Below are positions 34,772 through 43,884 of a DNA stretch of 64,000 bases, piece after piece (position 1 is the stretch's first letter; each line of letters begins with the position of its first letter). The notes beneath the pieces were generated by a model. It ran no database searches, was not told the DNA's origin, and worked only from the letters and a program-made list of their open reading frames with translations. The stretch is from Chalciporus piperatus (Eukaryota > Basidiomycota > Agaricomycetes > Boletales > Boletaceae): NCBI GenBank assembly GCA_038093975.1, contig JBBPTG010000026.1:62001-126000 (forward strand), in the 5' to 3' direction. The position numbers were made by a program, and so were the translations under genes.

Positions 34772-34850
34772 GGTCATGCCAGGACTCGAACCTGGGTTTT
34801 GGGAAGATGGTAATCAGAATCCCAAGTGATAACCGCTACACTACAAGACC
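34772..34850 (-). tRNA. tRNA-Gln (CTG) with an 8-nt intron and one acceptor mismatch
   Basis: This is a second copy of the glutamine tRNA at 30932, with the same D-arm and anticodon arm. The intron is one T longer. The T-arm reads CCCAGGTTCGAGTCCTGG. The 3' half of the acceptor is CATGACC opposite GGTCTTG, leaving a T-T mismatch at the fifth pair. This may still function but could be a decaying copy. Confidence 0.75.
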
Positions 34851-34959
34851 GCGCTGATAGCGCATGCCAGAGCCACACATACGCACGAACTTATGCCGAA
34901 AGGTCGTTGGTTGCCTGATTGTGCCTCGAGTCAGCGTGCCCGAAGCAAGAAAAACGTCT

Positions 34960-36027
34960 TCAAACGACCATATTTTCGGACGCAGGCCAGACCGTGCCCA
35001 TGCTGTACCCACATGGAGCACACGCCAGGCAGCAGGCTGGACAGGGGCGTGCTGATCTAGAGCGAACTAGCGAAGGCACAGCCATGGGAAGCGAACACGA
35101 GGTACAAGGATTGGGAGCGTTGGAGAGAAGAGAGAGAGCAAGAACGAAGGCATTCAAGTTGACGGCCGAGGAAAGCGAGTCCGATTTGTTATCCGCCGAA
35201 CGAACCCATTGTACACAAGGCCAGATGTTGTAATCACGGAAGTTGGAAACAATGTGCTGAAGGACCTCGTTTTGAGCAGAGCCCCGAGACCTCCCGGCCG
35301 AGAGAGCGCCTACCACACCACTGTTGTCCGAGTGGAAAACAAGGTGGCAATCCCTGAAACCGGAATGGATGAGTGTGCGCAAAACGAGGTCAACAGCTAC
35401 CATCTCTGCCCAACCTATACCTCTCCCATCCGAGTTCCACCCATCTAGCAGCCGCCAGGCTAGCCAGTGATCGTCCGCAAGAAAACCGATGCCAAAAGAA
35501 GATGCGGCATCGACGAAGATGGAGATCGGCAGTGGGTCTGAGGGGCTGGGAATGGAACGGCCACACCAGTCGGCACTAAGGCGAGAACGCCACCAGGCAA
35601 CGTCCTCCAAAGCAGCGGAGGGAATCTGATGGGGCTTTGAGGGGTTTTTGAATGAGGCAGCAAGACGGAAGAGGGAGGGAAGGTGCGAACGGCCCTCGGG
35701 GATGACCAGCGTGCAATGCTGCAAGCAACTGATAACCCTCTGACAATCTCGCAGAGAGATGGACGCATCCGGGATCCAACTGCTGATGAGGGCCAGATAT
35801 GTTTCTCGTTTTCTCGGCGGAATACAGACCAGTTTCTTCTCGAGGTCCCACGAAAACCCGAGATATGGGAAGGAGGAATTAAAGGGGAGGCACTTCGATA
35901 GCGCACCCGACATCGTGTCGCTATCCAAAGTGCAAACCCACAGAACCGCAGAGGGGTGTTTGCGATGTCGGAGCCTGAAAAGCGGCATCCGGGCCGTTCT
36001 TTCCTCACCTTCGTACTGATGCACCAA
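34960..36027 (-). mobile_element. Tyrosine-recombinase (DIRS-like) retroelement fragment: RT end plus RNase H
   Basis: A 355-codon minus-strand frame contains the end of a reverse-transcriptase domain (FPYLGFSWDLEKKLVCIPPRK, residues about 53-73; RDCQRVISCLQHC) and an RNase H-like domain (FVDAASSFGIGFLADDHW; WAEMVAVDLVLRTL; HSDNSGVVGALSAG; QWVRSADNKSDSLSS). These phrases are typical of DIRS-type retroelements in basidiomycetes. The RT catalytic palm, gag and the tyrosine recombinase are missing. The frame has no obvious start and its last 60 codons are not conserved-looking, so it is a fragment. Confidence 0.6.
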
Positions 36028-36116
36028 TCGAAGCGACCAATTTATTTGAGCCCGTACTTGAGAAAAACTCGGTGCTGATAGTCTTTATCGTACACTTGAC
36101 CTCGCCATCTGCTGCT

Positions 36117-36663
36117 TTACCGCCTTCGATGTCCACGGTAGGGGAGAGCCTTTCGGATAAGAAAGTTCAAGATTCTAGAACGAGGAGAGCAATGCAACCA
36201 CTCACCCAAGCGGGATCTCTCAAAATGCGTCCGACCATGTCTTGGATTTCTTGTCTAGTTTCGTCTATGTAATGATGAGTAATGAATGCGCTCGTGACAT
36301 GTATCGATCAAACCATCAAACATGGAATCTCCTCTAGGTTTCCCATCTCCAGGATTGGTCCCCTGTCCACTAAGGGCAGTCGGCTGAAGAACGGGATTGA
36401 GCAGGATTTTCCCTGCATCCTTGTCTTGTGAGGACTGTTCGCGTTTGGAGGCAGGGACATAACCTCCTCCTAGACCGATACCCTTTCCACCGTTGTCTCC
36501 TGGGAGAATGCAGTCGTCTTCTGGATCAGGGTCGTGCTTGAAGTCGGAAACGTAGTCTGCGCATTCGTTGTAGTCTTCTGTCGATGGATGGGTGTCGCTG
36601 TAGCTGAGATGGAGTGGGATGCTTACTGCGAGAAATGTCTCGTCCACTGAGATAGGCTGACAT
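36117..36663 (-). CDS. Small hypothetical protein
   Basis: Proposed exons 36663-36627, 36577-36299, 36264-36206 and 36149-36117 give 408 bases, 135 aa. The protein begins MSAYLSGRDISRKDY and contains a Gly-rich centre (DNGGKGIGLGGGYVPAS) and a helical end (ETRQEIQDMVGRIL). I do not recognise a family. The third intron is only 34 nt, so the 3' half is uncertain; the second exon alone (36299-36577) is the firm part. The DIRS-like fragment starts about 90 bp beyond its end and may have truncated the gene. Bases 36664-37048 upstream hold nothing else I can name. Confidence 0.4.
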
Positions 36664-37048
36664 GGTGGTCTGTTAGGAAAGGAGGAGCACAAGGGAGCGA
36701 GCTGACATCAATGTGACGTCATACCCGCAATTACTCACTCAACGCGACTTGTTCGCGTACGAATCTGGGGCAAGGGCGGTCAGCGCCAGCTTGAGCATTG
36801 GAGCTTAAAGAGTCGCTCTTGTTTCCAGTGCTCAGGCTAGCGAATATCATGCCCGGTGGCGAGAGCGCAATGTGTTGAATGGTGGCGACAGATGACTTCG
36901 GAGCGCTGGCTAGCAGTACTGAGTACCACTGGCAGCCACCGTTTCGTCGATATGTATCGCGGTGAGTTCTTCTGCAGTTGTACTACCTACCGCAGTCCAC
37001 AAGGTTAGCACGAGACGAAGCCTTCACCCCCAACTTTTGATCAGTAGA

Positions 37049-39553
37049 TTTTTTTTTTTTTTTTTTTTTTTTTGAATCCATTAATGTCTAATTGGGGTGT
37101 AGCTACCCTATGTAAGACAGTTCTAACTAGAAGCGCAGGAGGCACCAGTGCCTCCTCCGTATCCCTGACCACGCGAATGCACTCGAGAGCAGATCTAGGA
37201 TCTCCCCCGAGTCCCGCCGTTCCCGCCGGCGGTTTTAGACGCCATGGTCTTTCAATCAACGGTGCTCCTCCAGTGTGTTCGACATGGGATGTGGTTTGTC
37301 TTGCGGTGGGTTCGTAGTAAAGCATGTACCCGTCCGCCGAAGCGAAAGTGTACGAGGAGGAAGAGGGGATAGGTATCTAGTAAGATAGGTTTTCGGGATG
37401 TTGGGATGACGAGCGGCGAAGGGGCGGGGGGATGGGGGGGGGGGTTGGTAGATGGGGTTGAGTGGGGTGGGTTGTTCGTCTTCACAGCATCCTTGTACCG
37501 AGCTCGCGTTACCGAATAGTCCCCTGAGCGCCGCGCGCTCGTTCCTGAACGTCGGCGGGTGATTATTTGTATTATGGGTAAAGAATGGGGTAGGGTTAGA
37601 GGTAGGGGCGTGATTCGGATTAGGAGGGGTGGGAGATATTATAGAGATGCATATAGTACGGGCGCGGGCTACGAGAAGGAGTCAGCATGTTTGTTAGCGG
37701 TCGGGAGAAATGTTACCGAGGGCCGCTTTGAAGCGACCCGTTTTGTCGATATAGTCGAGTAGGTGTGGTACGGCGTGGCTGTCGGAGAGGAGGAATGCGA
37801 GATTGGTGGACTTTCGTTTCACCCTATTGCGCAGAATGTGTCTGGGCCTTGCGTACTGAGGGCATTTGAACAGGAGGTGCGGGACATCCTCGACTTCGTC
37901 TACGCAGTGCGAACATTTGTCTGTGTCCGACTTTGTGATGCGTTTCAAATATTTGTTGAGTGGGCAGTGTCCTGTTCGAAGCCACATCAGGGCAGATGTA
38001 TGTCGCTTGCGCAATAGGGTCGAGAGTGAAACGAAGGAGCCTGAGAGTAATTTTGGGTCAATCTTGTCAATGCGTTCGTAACGGGGGGACCTAGCCCATT
38101 TCCTCTTCCATCTGTCGTGCGTTGTTTTCCGTTGCCATTGGAGGCACGCCGAGATGCTCATGGGGAGTGGAGCTTTCCGGAGGAATATGGGTAGGTGGCC
38201 CTTTGGGCTTGACCGCTCCGGGCCCTTCGAGGCTTCTTTAGCCTCCTCGTCTGCTTTCTCGTTGCCCTGAACCCCGCTGTGGCTTGATATCCAGTTCACC
38301 GCTATGTCGCGTTTCGATAGTCCGTTGTCCTTTGCGACGCTTCGCATTGCTCTATTGAACCTGTCTATTAAATAGTGACCCGGTTTCGTCGAGAAGGGGT
38401 TTGCGCCTGACTTGATGGCGGCCTGGTTGTCCACGTAGATCGAGACCGGAGTGATTAAGTCCGGCTCGTTGAACAGTAGGTGCGCTGCTAGCATCAGTCC
38501 GACGGCTTCCGCTTCGTATACGGTGTGAGCCTTGTCGCTCCCCAGATGGTATCTTAGTGTTCGCGTCGTTCCGTCTGGTCGTTGTAGGACTGCTGCTGCT
38601 CCTATACCTCCTTCCAGGCCCGAGCCGTCACAGTAGACTTTGGTGCCTGCGCTGTGGTCGTCGTGATGTTTGATGGACTCCTCCCTTGAGCGGGCTATGA
38701 AGGTTGAGTAGATAGTGGTTTCGTTTGGCGGGCGACGAGCGGGTTGGAGGGTTTCGAGGGATGTGGGGTTTATGGCGAAGGCGTGGGTTAGATGATGTAG
38801 GGCTGACTTGTGGCGTTTAACGAAGCGTTTTGCTGCCCGTGTTACTAGGCTATGGATGGGATGGGAGGAGGGGTGAGATGAGAGTCGGATGGCCGCTCGG
38901 TGGCAAAGGTTTTGAATCCGCATCTCGATGGGTAACAGTTTTGTATGTGCTTCCAACACATCTGTCGCTGTGGAACGAAAGGCGCCAGTGATACTGATCA
39001 TTGCGAGGCGTTGGACCTTACCGAGTTTTTTCGCTGCTCCTACTGATCCTCGTGTGATCTCGTCCCCTGAGCCCGTGTAAAGCGGGGTGAACCAGATGTC
39101 CGCCGTGTATAGCATCTTCGGGAGGGCCACCGAAGTGTATAGTTGGCGCATGAGGGTGAGGGGGACTCCTTTTGAGGGGAGGGACAGTCTACGTAGTTGC
39201 ATGACATAGGCCGTGCCTCTCCCGACGGCGTGAATGACTTGGGCATGCCAGCGGAGTGCCTCGTCGACTATGACCCCTAGGAAGCGGTGAGACTCGGTGG
39301 GCGTGATGATAGAGCCGCGTATGTTGATGGGGATGCGGTCTTTTTTGTTCTGGGGGGTAAAGTCGATTAGCGCAAATTTGGAGGTCTCAAATCTAGAGTT
39401 GTGGTCGCGAGACCAGTCGAAGCCGCCCCCGTTTCGCTCGAGCATGTCCTGTAGGATCCTGTGCGCTTCTTGGGTGGTGTCAGCGATTGCCATGAAGGCG
39501 GTGTCGTCGACGAAGGCGAGGGTCTTTTCTTTGTTGCCTTTGGCAATGTCTAC
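37049..39553 (-). mobile_element. LINE-type non-LTR retrotransposon, 5'-truncated, with poly-A tail
   Basis: The element runs on the minus strand. Its 3' end is a 25-nt poly-A (a T run on the plus strand, 37049-37073), preceded by about 620 bp of 3' untranslated sequence that includes a strong G-run region on the plus strand (37417-37470). The 5' end is cut abruptly at 39553/39554, where the LTR of a Copia element begins. The missing 5' part is not found on the other side of the Copia element. RT, RNase H and a C-terminal zinc knot place it in the RNase H-bearing Tad/I-like group. Confidence 0.85.
37694..39553 (-). CDS. LINE ORF2 fragment: reverse transcriptase palm end, RNase H, zinc knot
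   Basis: The frame is open from the Copia boundary to the TGA at 37694; an internal ATG at 39493 is not its true start. The first residues at the break include LAFVDDTAF, the catalytic FxDD box of LINE reverse transcriptases. The thumb follows (RFLGVIVDEALRWHAQV), then RNase H (VYCDGSGLEGGIGAAAVL; YEAEAVGLMLAAHLL; VDNQAAIKSG; WISSHSGVQGNEKADEEAKEA) and a C-terminal CCHC-like knot (CSHCVDEVEDVPHLLFKCP). The retained portion has no stops or frameshifts, so truncation was recent relative to other decay in the region. Confidence 0.85.
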   Translation of the reverse strand, partial: VDIAKGNKEKTLAFVDDTAFMAIADTTQEAHRILQDMLERNGGGFDWSRDHNSRFETSKFALIDFTPQNKKDRIPINIRGSIITPTESHRFLGVIVDEALRWHAQVIHAVGRGTAYVMQLRRLSLPSKGVPLTLMRQLYTSVALPKMLYTADIWFTPLYTGSGDEITRGSVGAAKKLGKVQRLAMISITGAFRSTATDVLEAHTKLLPIEMRIQNLCHRAAIRLSSHPSSHPIHSLVTRAAKRFVKRHKSALHHLTHAFAINPTSLETLQPARRPPNETTIYSTFIARSREESIKHHDDHSAGTKVYCDGSGLEGGIGAAAVLQRPDGTTRTLRYHLGSDKAHTVYEAEAVGLMLAAHLLFNEPDLITPVSIYVDNQAAIKSGANPFSTKPGHYLIDRFNRAMRSVAKDNGLSKRDIAVNWISSHSGVQGNEKADEEAKEASKGPERSSPKGHLPIFLRKAPLPMSISACLQWQRKTTHDRWKRKWARSPRYERIDKIDPKLLSGSFVSLSTLLRKRHTSALMWLRTGHCPLNKYLKRITKSDTDKCSHCVDEVEDVPHLLFKCPQYARPRHILRNRVKRKSTNLAFLLSDSHAVPHLLDYIDKTGRFKAALGNISPDR

Positions 39554-39792
39554 TGTTGAACTGGTGTCATCCTAAGCCATAAGGCTATGGACTACCAGAG
39601 CAGCATACTGCGTAGACACAAAGGGAGTTTGTGCTCGCTCACCTGATTGCAACGTTGTGGTTGTGGTTAAAGAGTTGTATTAACTCAGATCGACTGAGTT
39701 TGAATATATAAGTGTACAGTGGTGATTACCTAATCAACTATCGTTTATGGAAACATAGTGAACTATACACTATGAGCGTAATACGTTCAACA
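39554..39792 (-). repeat. 3' LTR of Copia element 1
   Basis: Starts TGTTGAACTGG and ends ACGTTCAACA on the plus strand. It contains the same TATATAA motif as its partner and abuts the truncated LINE. Confidence 0.9.
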
Positions 39793-39858
39793 CTCCCCCA
39801 TGCTTAGTGTACGCTAGTATATGCGAGCATAGTAAGAATGTATATCCATGCGCACAAA

Positions 39859-42800
39859 CTAATCGGCGCGATGTATCACTAGACCAAGGAGTGAACGGAA
39901 CTTCTCGAATTTGATATAACCCAGATTCTTTGTAAAGATATCTGCAGGGTTTTCATTTCCTTCAATGTAGAAAAGTTCAACGTGCTTTTCCTCGATTGCA
40001 TCACGAATTGTGTGATAAGCAATACGTATGTGTCTATGCTTTTTCTGGTTGACGGGATTTTGTGATAAAAATATCGATCCCTGATTGTCGCCACAGAGAG
40101 GAACGGGTTTGAGATTATATCCCAATTCACTCAGCATTTGCTTTACACCAATGATTTGGTTGCAGCAATTAGACAAAGCAATGTACTCAGCTTCAGTGGT
40201 ACTGTTCGCTGTATTCTTTTGAAGATGCGAATTCCACATGAAAGCTGCATTCGCGAGTTTCAGGAAGTATCCTGTCTGCGAGCGTGAACGTTCTGGATCA
40301 GCTCCGAGATCAGAGTCAGAGAGTCCGATTAAACCAGAACCACTCTTTCCATCGTATACGAGAGCATAGTCTCGTGTTCCCTTTAGGTACTTCACGATAT
40401 AGAGTGCTTTATCGAGATGCTCTTGAGTCGGATTTGCCGATTGTCTCGCAAGTTGAGTAACTGCGTAGGCTATGTCCGGGCGAGTGCCGAGCATGATGTA
40501 TAGTAGGGATCCGATGACCACTTGGAAACGCGTCCGTAACACAGGGTCAACATCTTGTGTGTTTTTGATCGGATAATATCCCTGAGGCAAAGGGGTGCGT
40601 GCTGGTTTTGCATCTTGCATACCGCAACGTTCAACCACCTTATCAAGGTAATCGCATTGATCAACAAAGATCAAGCGTTTGGATCGGTCTCGACGAATTC
40701 TCATGCGGAGAAATTCATTTGTCTCACCGAGATCGCGGCATTCCCATCGTTTCATAAACTTTGCTTTGAGTTGATCAATCTCAAGCTTGTTGGGACCGCA
40801 AAAGAAGGCGTCATCCACATAAACAACGACATAGACTTTGCCGCGTGTGTAGACATAAATGCCTGCGTCTGAGTAAATCTTTTTAAAGCCTAGTTCCTCC
40901 ATAGACTTCTTTAATTCGCGCCACCATGTAATACCAGCTTGTTTAAGGCCGTATAGTGCGCGTCGAAGTTTGAGAACTTTGCCGGCTAACTCAGGTGTGG
41001 CAAAACCTTCTGGAAATTCCATATAGATTTCTTCTTCCAGTGGACCATATAGATATGCGGAACGCACGTCTAGTCCAGTGATGTGCCAATCTTCTAGAGC
41101 GGCGAGTGCAAGCATCATTCGCACTGTCTCAAATCGGACAACTGGAGAGAAGATCTCATCGTAATCAATTCCTTCGATCTGGGAAAATCCCTTCGCAACC
41201 AATCTGGCGCGTTTACGACCGTCGGTTTTGACGTCAAAGACCCATCGGTTTTTAATGACTTTCCGATTTTTGGGTCTGTCGACTACTTCATACACTTTGC
41301 GTTCCTTGAGCATTTGCAATTCTTTCATGCATGCTTCACGCCAAAGCTTCTGTTCGTCGGATGGTAATCGCTGAATGTCTCTGAAAGACCATTCGCGGTG
41401 ATTGGGTTTTTCCTCTGTATCATTGATAGCTTTAGCACATAAATAACGTGCCAAGTCTACTCCCCCTTCCCGGGTTAGTCGTTCAATCTCCGTCTCTGAG
41501 TCCTCAGCTGATGCTGTTTCAGGAGCGGGTGGCTCAGGAGTTGATGGTAAACCACCGGGAATATTTGGTACTTTGGAGGAAGATTCTCCAGTGAGTTCCT
41601 TCCAGCGTGAGAGGCGTTCCACTTCCTTTACGGTTTTAGTGGGATGTTCGCGTTCGCCGTAGACATTTCCAGGTCGAAGCGGGATCTTGCGATCACGTTG
41701 TGGACGTTCTCTGCGACTAGTACGGTCGCTTTTAGGTGGTAATGCTGGTGGAGCATTGTTCGTCGGTACACGACGAGGGGGTGTGACTGGTGCAGGAGGA
41801 AGTTCTGCTTCTTCTTCGTCATCATCCGCTGATTCATCATCGCGGGGTATTTCCTCAGGCCGTTGAGGGGGTGGAACCCGTGGTTGCTCTGGGCGACGGG
41901 GGTTCTCATCCTCTGGATCACTATCAGGATGATTAGTGTCTCCATCCTCTTGATTAGCGTCTCCATCTTCTTGATGATGACGTCTTCGTCTCGGTAGGGA
42001 TACAGCACGATGAGGTTTTGAATTTGGGCACTTGGGGAATAAATTCTCATCAAAAACTGCGTGTGCAGACGTGTGGATGGAATTATTAGGTCGCAAAAAT
42101 TGCATATTGGCTTCGTTCGTAGGAGAAACTCCCAGATAAACCATTAGCTGCGATTTTGGTTGCAACTTTCCACCACGAGTGTCTTCGGGAAGGTGCACAT
42201 AGGCACCACATCCGAATACGCGAACGTGATTGAGAGATGAAAGTTCGCCAGTTAGTAGCTCTAATGGTGTTTTCCAGTTAAGTCTCCTGTTAGGGATTCT
42301 ATTATGGAGATACCGAGCATGTTGAACTGCGAATTCCCAAAATGATGATGGTAAGCAAGCATGAAGACGCATTGCTTGTGCCTTGTCCATGAGCGTACGG
42401 ATATGCCGTTCAGCTCTGCCGTTCTGCTGAGGAGTGTGTGGGGCGCTTTGATATATGAGAATTCCTTCATTTCGAAGCATTTCATCAAAAGCCTTAGACT
42501 TGTATTCTCCTCCAGCATCGGACATCCAGCCTTTTACTTGGCTTTTCCATTGCGTTTGGACCATTTTGATAAATTGTCGAGTAGCAGGCAGTGCGTCATT
42601 TTTGTTTCGCAACGGCTTGATCCAAGACATTGAAGTGAAATCATCATAAAAAACGATGATATATTTGTTCCTATAGTACGATTCCGTTTCAAACGACTTG
42701 AGATCCGAGTGAACAAGTTCAAACGGTTCAGTAGCACGTCGTTGAGTAGGCGGGAATGCACGATTAGGTTGTTTGCCTAGTTGACAGCCAGGACAAACAT

Positions 42801-43884
42801 GATCATCCGCTGGTATTTCAACCGCAGGGAAATCCTTGAGGTGCTTCTTAGCTGCACGTATGACATCTTTGGAAGCATGTCCTAAGCGACGATGTAAAAC
42901 ATCATAGTCTGTCGCGTATAACTTCACAGTTGAAAATTGTTTGGTCTTGACAACATCGGCGCGTATAAAATACATTGTGGAGCCAGGATGCGAGTGGAAC
43001 TGAAGAATGGTAGCCTTTTTACGGGCATGCCAAAAATCTATCAATGTTCCGTTGCCAGCGGACCGTAGAGAGATGTCTTGATCTTGGAGTAAAGTGCCCA
43101 TAGAAATGAGCTTGATGTCCGTCGTGGGCATATAGATGGTAGGGGATAATCTGACGATAGATCCCTTGAAATTAACCAAGACAGTGCCTTGACCTATGAT
43201 AGGTACTAGACCGTTCGCTGTCTTACATTGCCTAGGGACTTCAAATTCTTTGTATTCCGAAAAATCGGACATATCATAAGTGAAGTGAGACGATGCTCCA
43301 GAGTCAAGGAGCCAAATATCCGACTTAACGTCAGGATCGCTCAACTTAAAGCATTCTTCACACGGATCGAGATCGAACATCGACATACACATTGGTACTT
43401 CGCTATCTAAGACAGATGACAGTATATACTCTACATACTGCTGTGAATAAGGCAGTTGTGAGTTGTCATCGCTAAGATGCGAGTGTGAAAAGACAGACCT
43501 TTCAGTCATATCATAGTCGAAGTCAAAGTACTCTCCCATGTCCGGGAAGACTTCTCCGATCCTCTCATCGAGTGGTTGCGACTCGACTTCATCATCGGCG
43601 TAAAAACGCTCAATGTAGTCGTCGATATCGTATTCCTCCCCCAGAGAGACTATATCCTCTTCCGGTAGAGGAGCAACCGTGGTAATGAATGGCAGAGCGA
43701 AGGTGCCAGGGTCAATCTCACCGAACGTAGACTGCCGACAATGTCCGGGCAAGCGGACAATGGGGTCATTCGTTGGTGGTGGAGATGGTGATGGAGACGG
43801 AGTCTCCGGCAAACGTGCTTCGAGACGTTCGCGCAAGGTAGGGCGACGAGGAGGGGGCGGAGCGAGAGGTGTGATGGAACCTCG
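39859..43884 (-). CDS. Copia pol polyprotein (protease, integrase, RT, RNase H)
   Basis: The frame is open from 43884 (after a TGA at 43887-43885) to the stop at 39859; the first ATG is at 43836. In order it encodes the aspartic protease (WLLDSGASSHF), the gag-pre-integrase zinc finger (HRRLGH then CPGCQLGK), the integrase core (FELVHSDLKSF; YDDFTSMSW; HTPQQNGRAERHIRTLMDKA), the reverse transcriptase (RLVAKGFSQIEGIDYDEIFSPV; YVVVYVDDAFFCG, the YVDD box) and RNase H (SDSDLGADPERSRSQTGYF; TTEAEYIALS; GDNQGSIFLS; KHIR-like KKHRHIRIAYHTIRDAI). All catalytic motifs are present. It should be joined to gag but lies one frame away, which points to a single-base change near 43880. Confidence 0.9.
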   Translation of the reverse strand, partial: RGSITPLAPPPPRRPTLRERLEARLPETPSPSPSPPPTNDPIVRLPGHCRQSTFGEIDPGTFALPFITTVAPLPEEDIVSLGEEYDIDDYIERFYADDEVESQPLDERIGEVFPDMGEYFDFDYDMTERSVFSHSHLSDDNSQLPYSQQYVEYILSSVLDSEVPMCMSMFDLDPCEECFKLSDPDVKSDIWLLDSGASSHFTYDMSDFSEYKEFEVPRQCKTANGLVPIIGQGTVLVNFKGSIVRLSPTIYMPTTDIKLISMGTLLQDQDISLRSAGNGTLIDFWHARKKATILQFHSHPGSTMYFIRADVVKTKQFSTVKLYATDYDVLHRRLGHASKDVIRAAKKHLKDFPAVEIPADDHVCPGCQLGKQPNRAFPPTQRRATEPFELVHSDLKSFETESYYRNKYIIVFYDDFTSMSWIKPLRNKNDALPATRQFIKMVQTQWKSQVKGWMSDAGGEYKSKAFDEMLRNEGILIYQSAPHTPQQNGRAERHIRTLMDKAQAMRLHACLPSSFWEFAVQHARYLHNRIPNRRLNWKTPLELLTGELSSLNHVRVFGCGAYVHLPEDTRGGKLQPKSQLMVYLGVSPTNEANMQFLRPNNSIHTSAHAVFDENLFPKCPNSKPHRAVSLPRRRRHHQEDGDANQEDGDTNHPDSDPEDENPRRPEQPRVPPPQRPEEIPRDDESADDDEEEAELPPAPVTPPRRVPTNNAPPALPPKSDRTSRRERPQRDRKIPLRPGNVYGEREHPTKTVKEVERLSRWKELTGESSSKVPNIPGGLPSTPEPPAPETASAEDSETEIERLTREGGVDLARYLCAKAINDTEEKPNHREWSFRDIQRLPSDEQKLWREACMKELQMLKERKVYEVVDRPKNRKVIKNRWVFDVKTDGRKRARLVAKGFSQIEGIDYDEIFSPVVRFETVRMMLALAALEDWHITGLDVRSAYLYGPLEEEIYMEFPEGFATPELAGKVLKLRRALYGLKQAGITWWRELKKSMEELGFKKIYSDAGIYVYTRGKVYVVVYVDDAFFCGPNKLEIDQLKAKFMKRWECRDLGETNEFLRMRIRRDRSKRLIFVDQCDYLDKVVERCGMQDAKPARTPLPQGYYPIKNTQDVDPVLRTRFQVVIGSLLYIMLGTRPDIAYAVTQLARQSANPTQEHLDKALYIVKYLKGTRDYALVYDGKSGSGLIGLSDSDLGADPERSRSQTGYFLKLANAAFMWNSHLQKNTANSTTEAEYIALSNCCNQIIGVKQMLSELGYNLKPVPLCGDNQGSIFLSQNPVNQKKHRHIRIAYHTIRDAIEEKHVELFYIEGNENPADIFTKNLGYIKFEKFRSLLGLVIHRAD

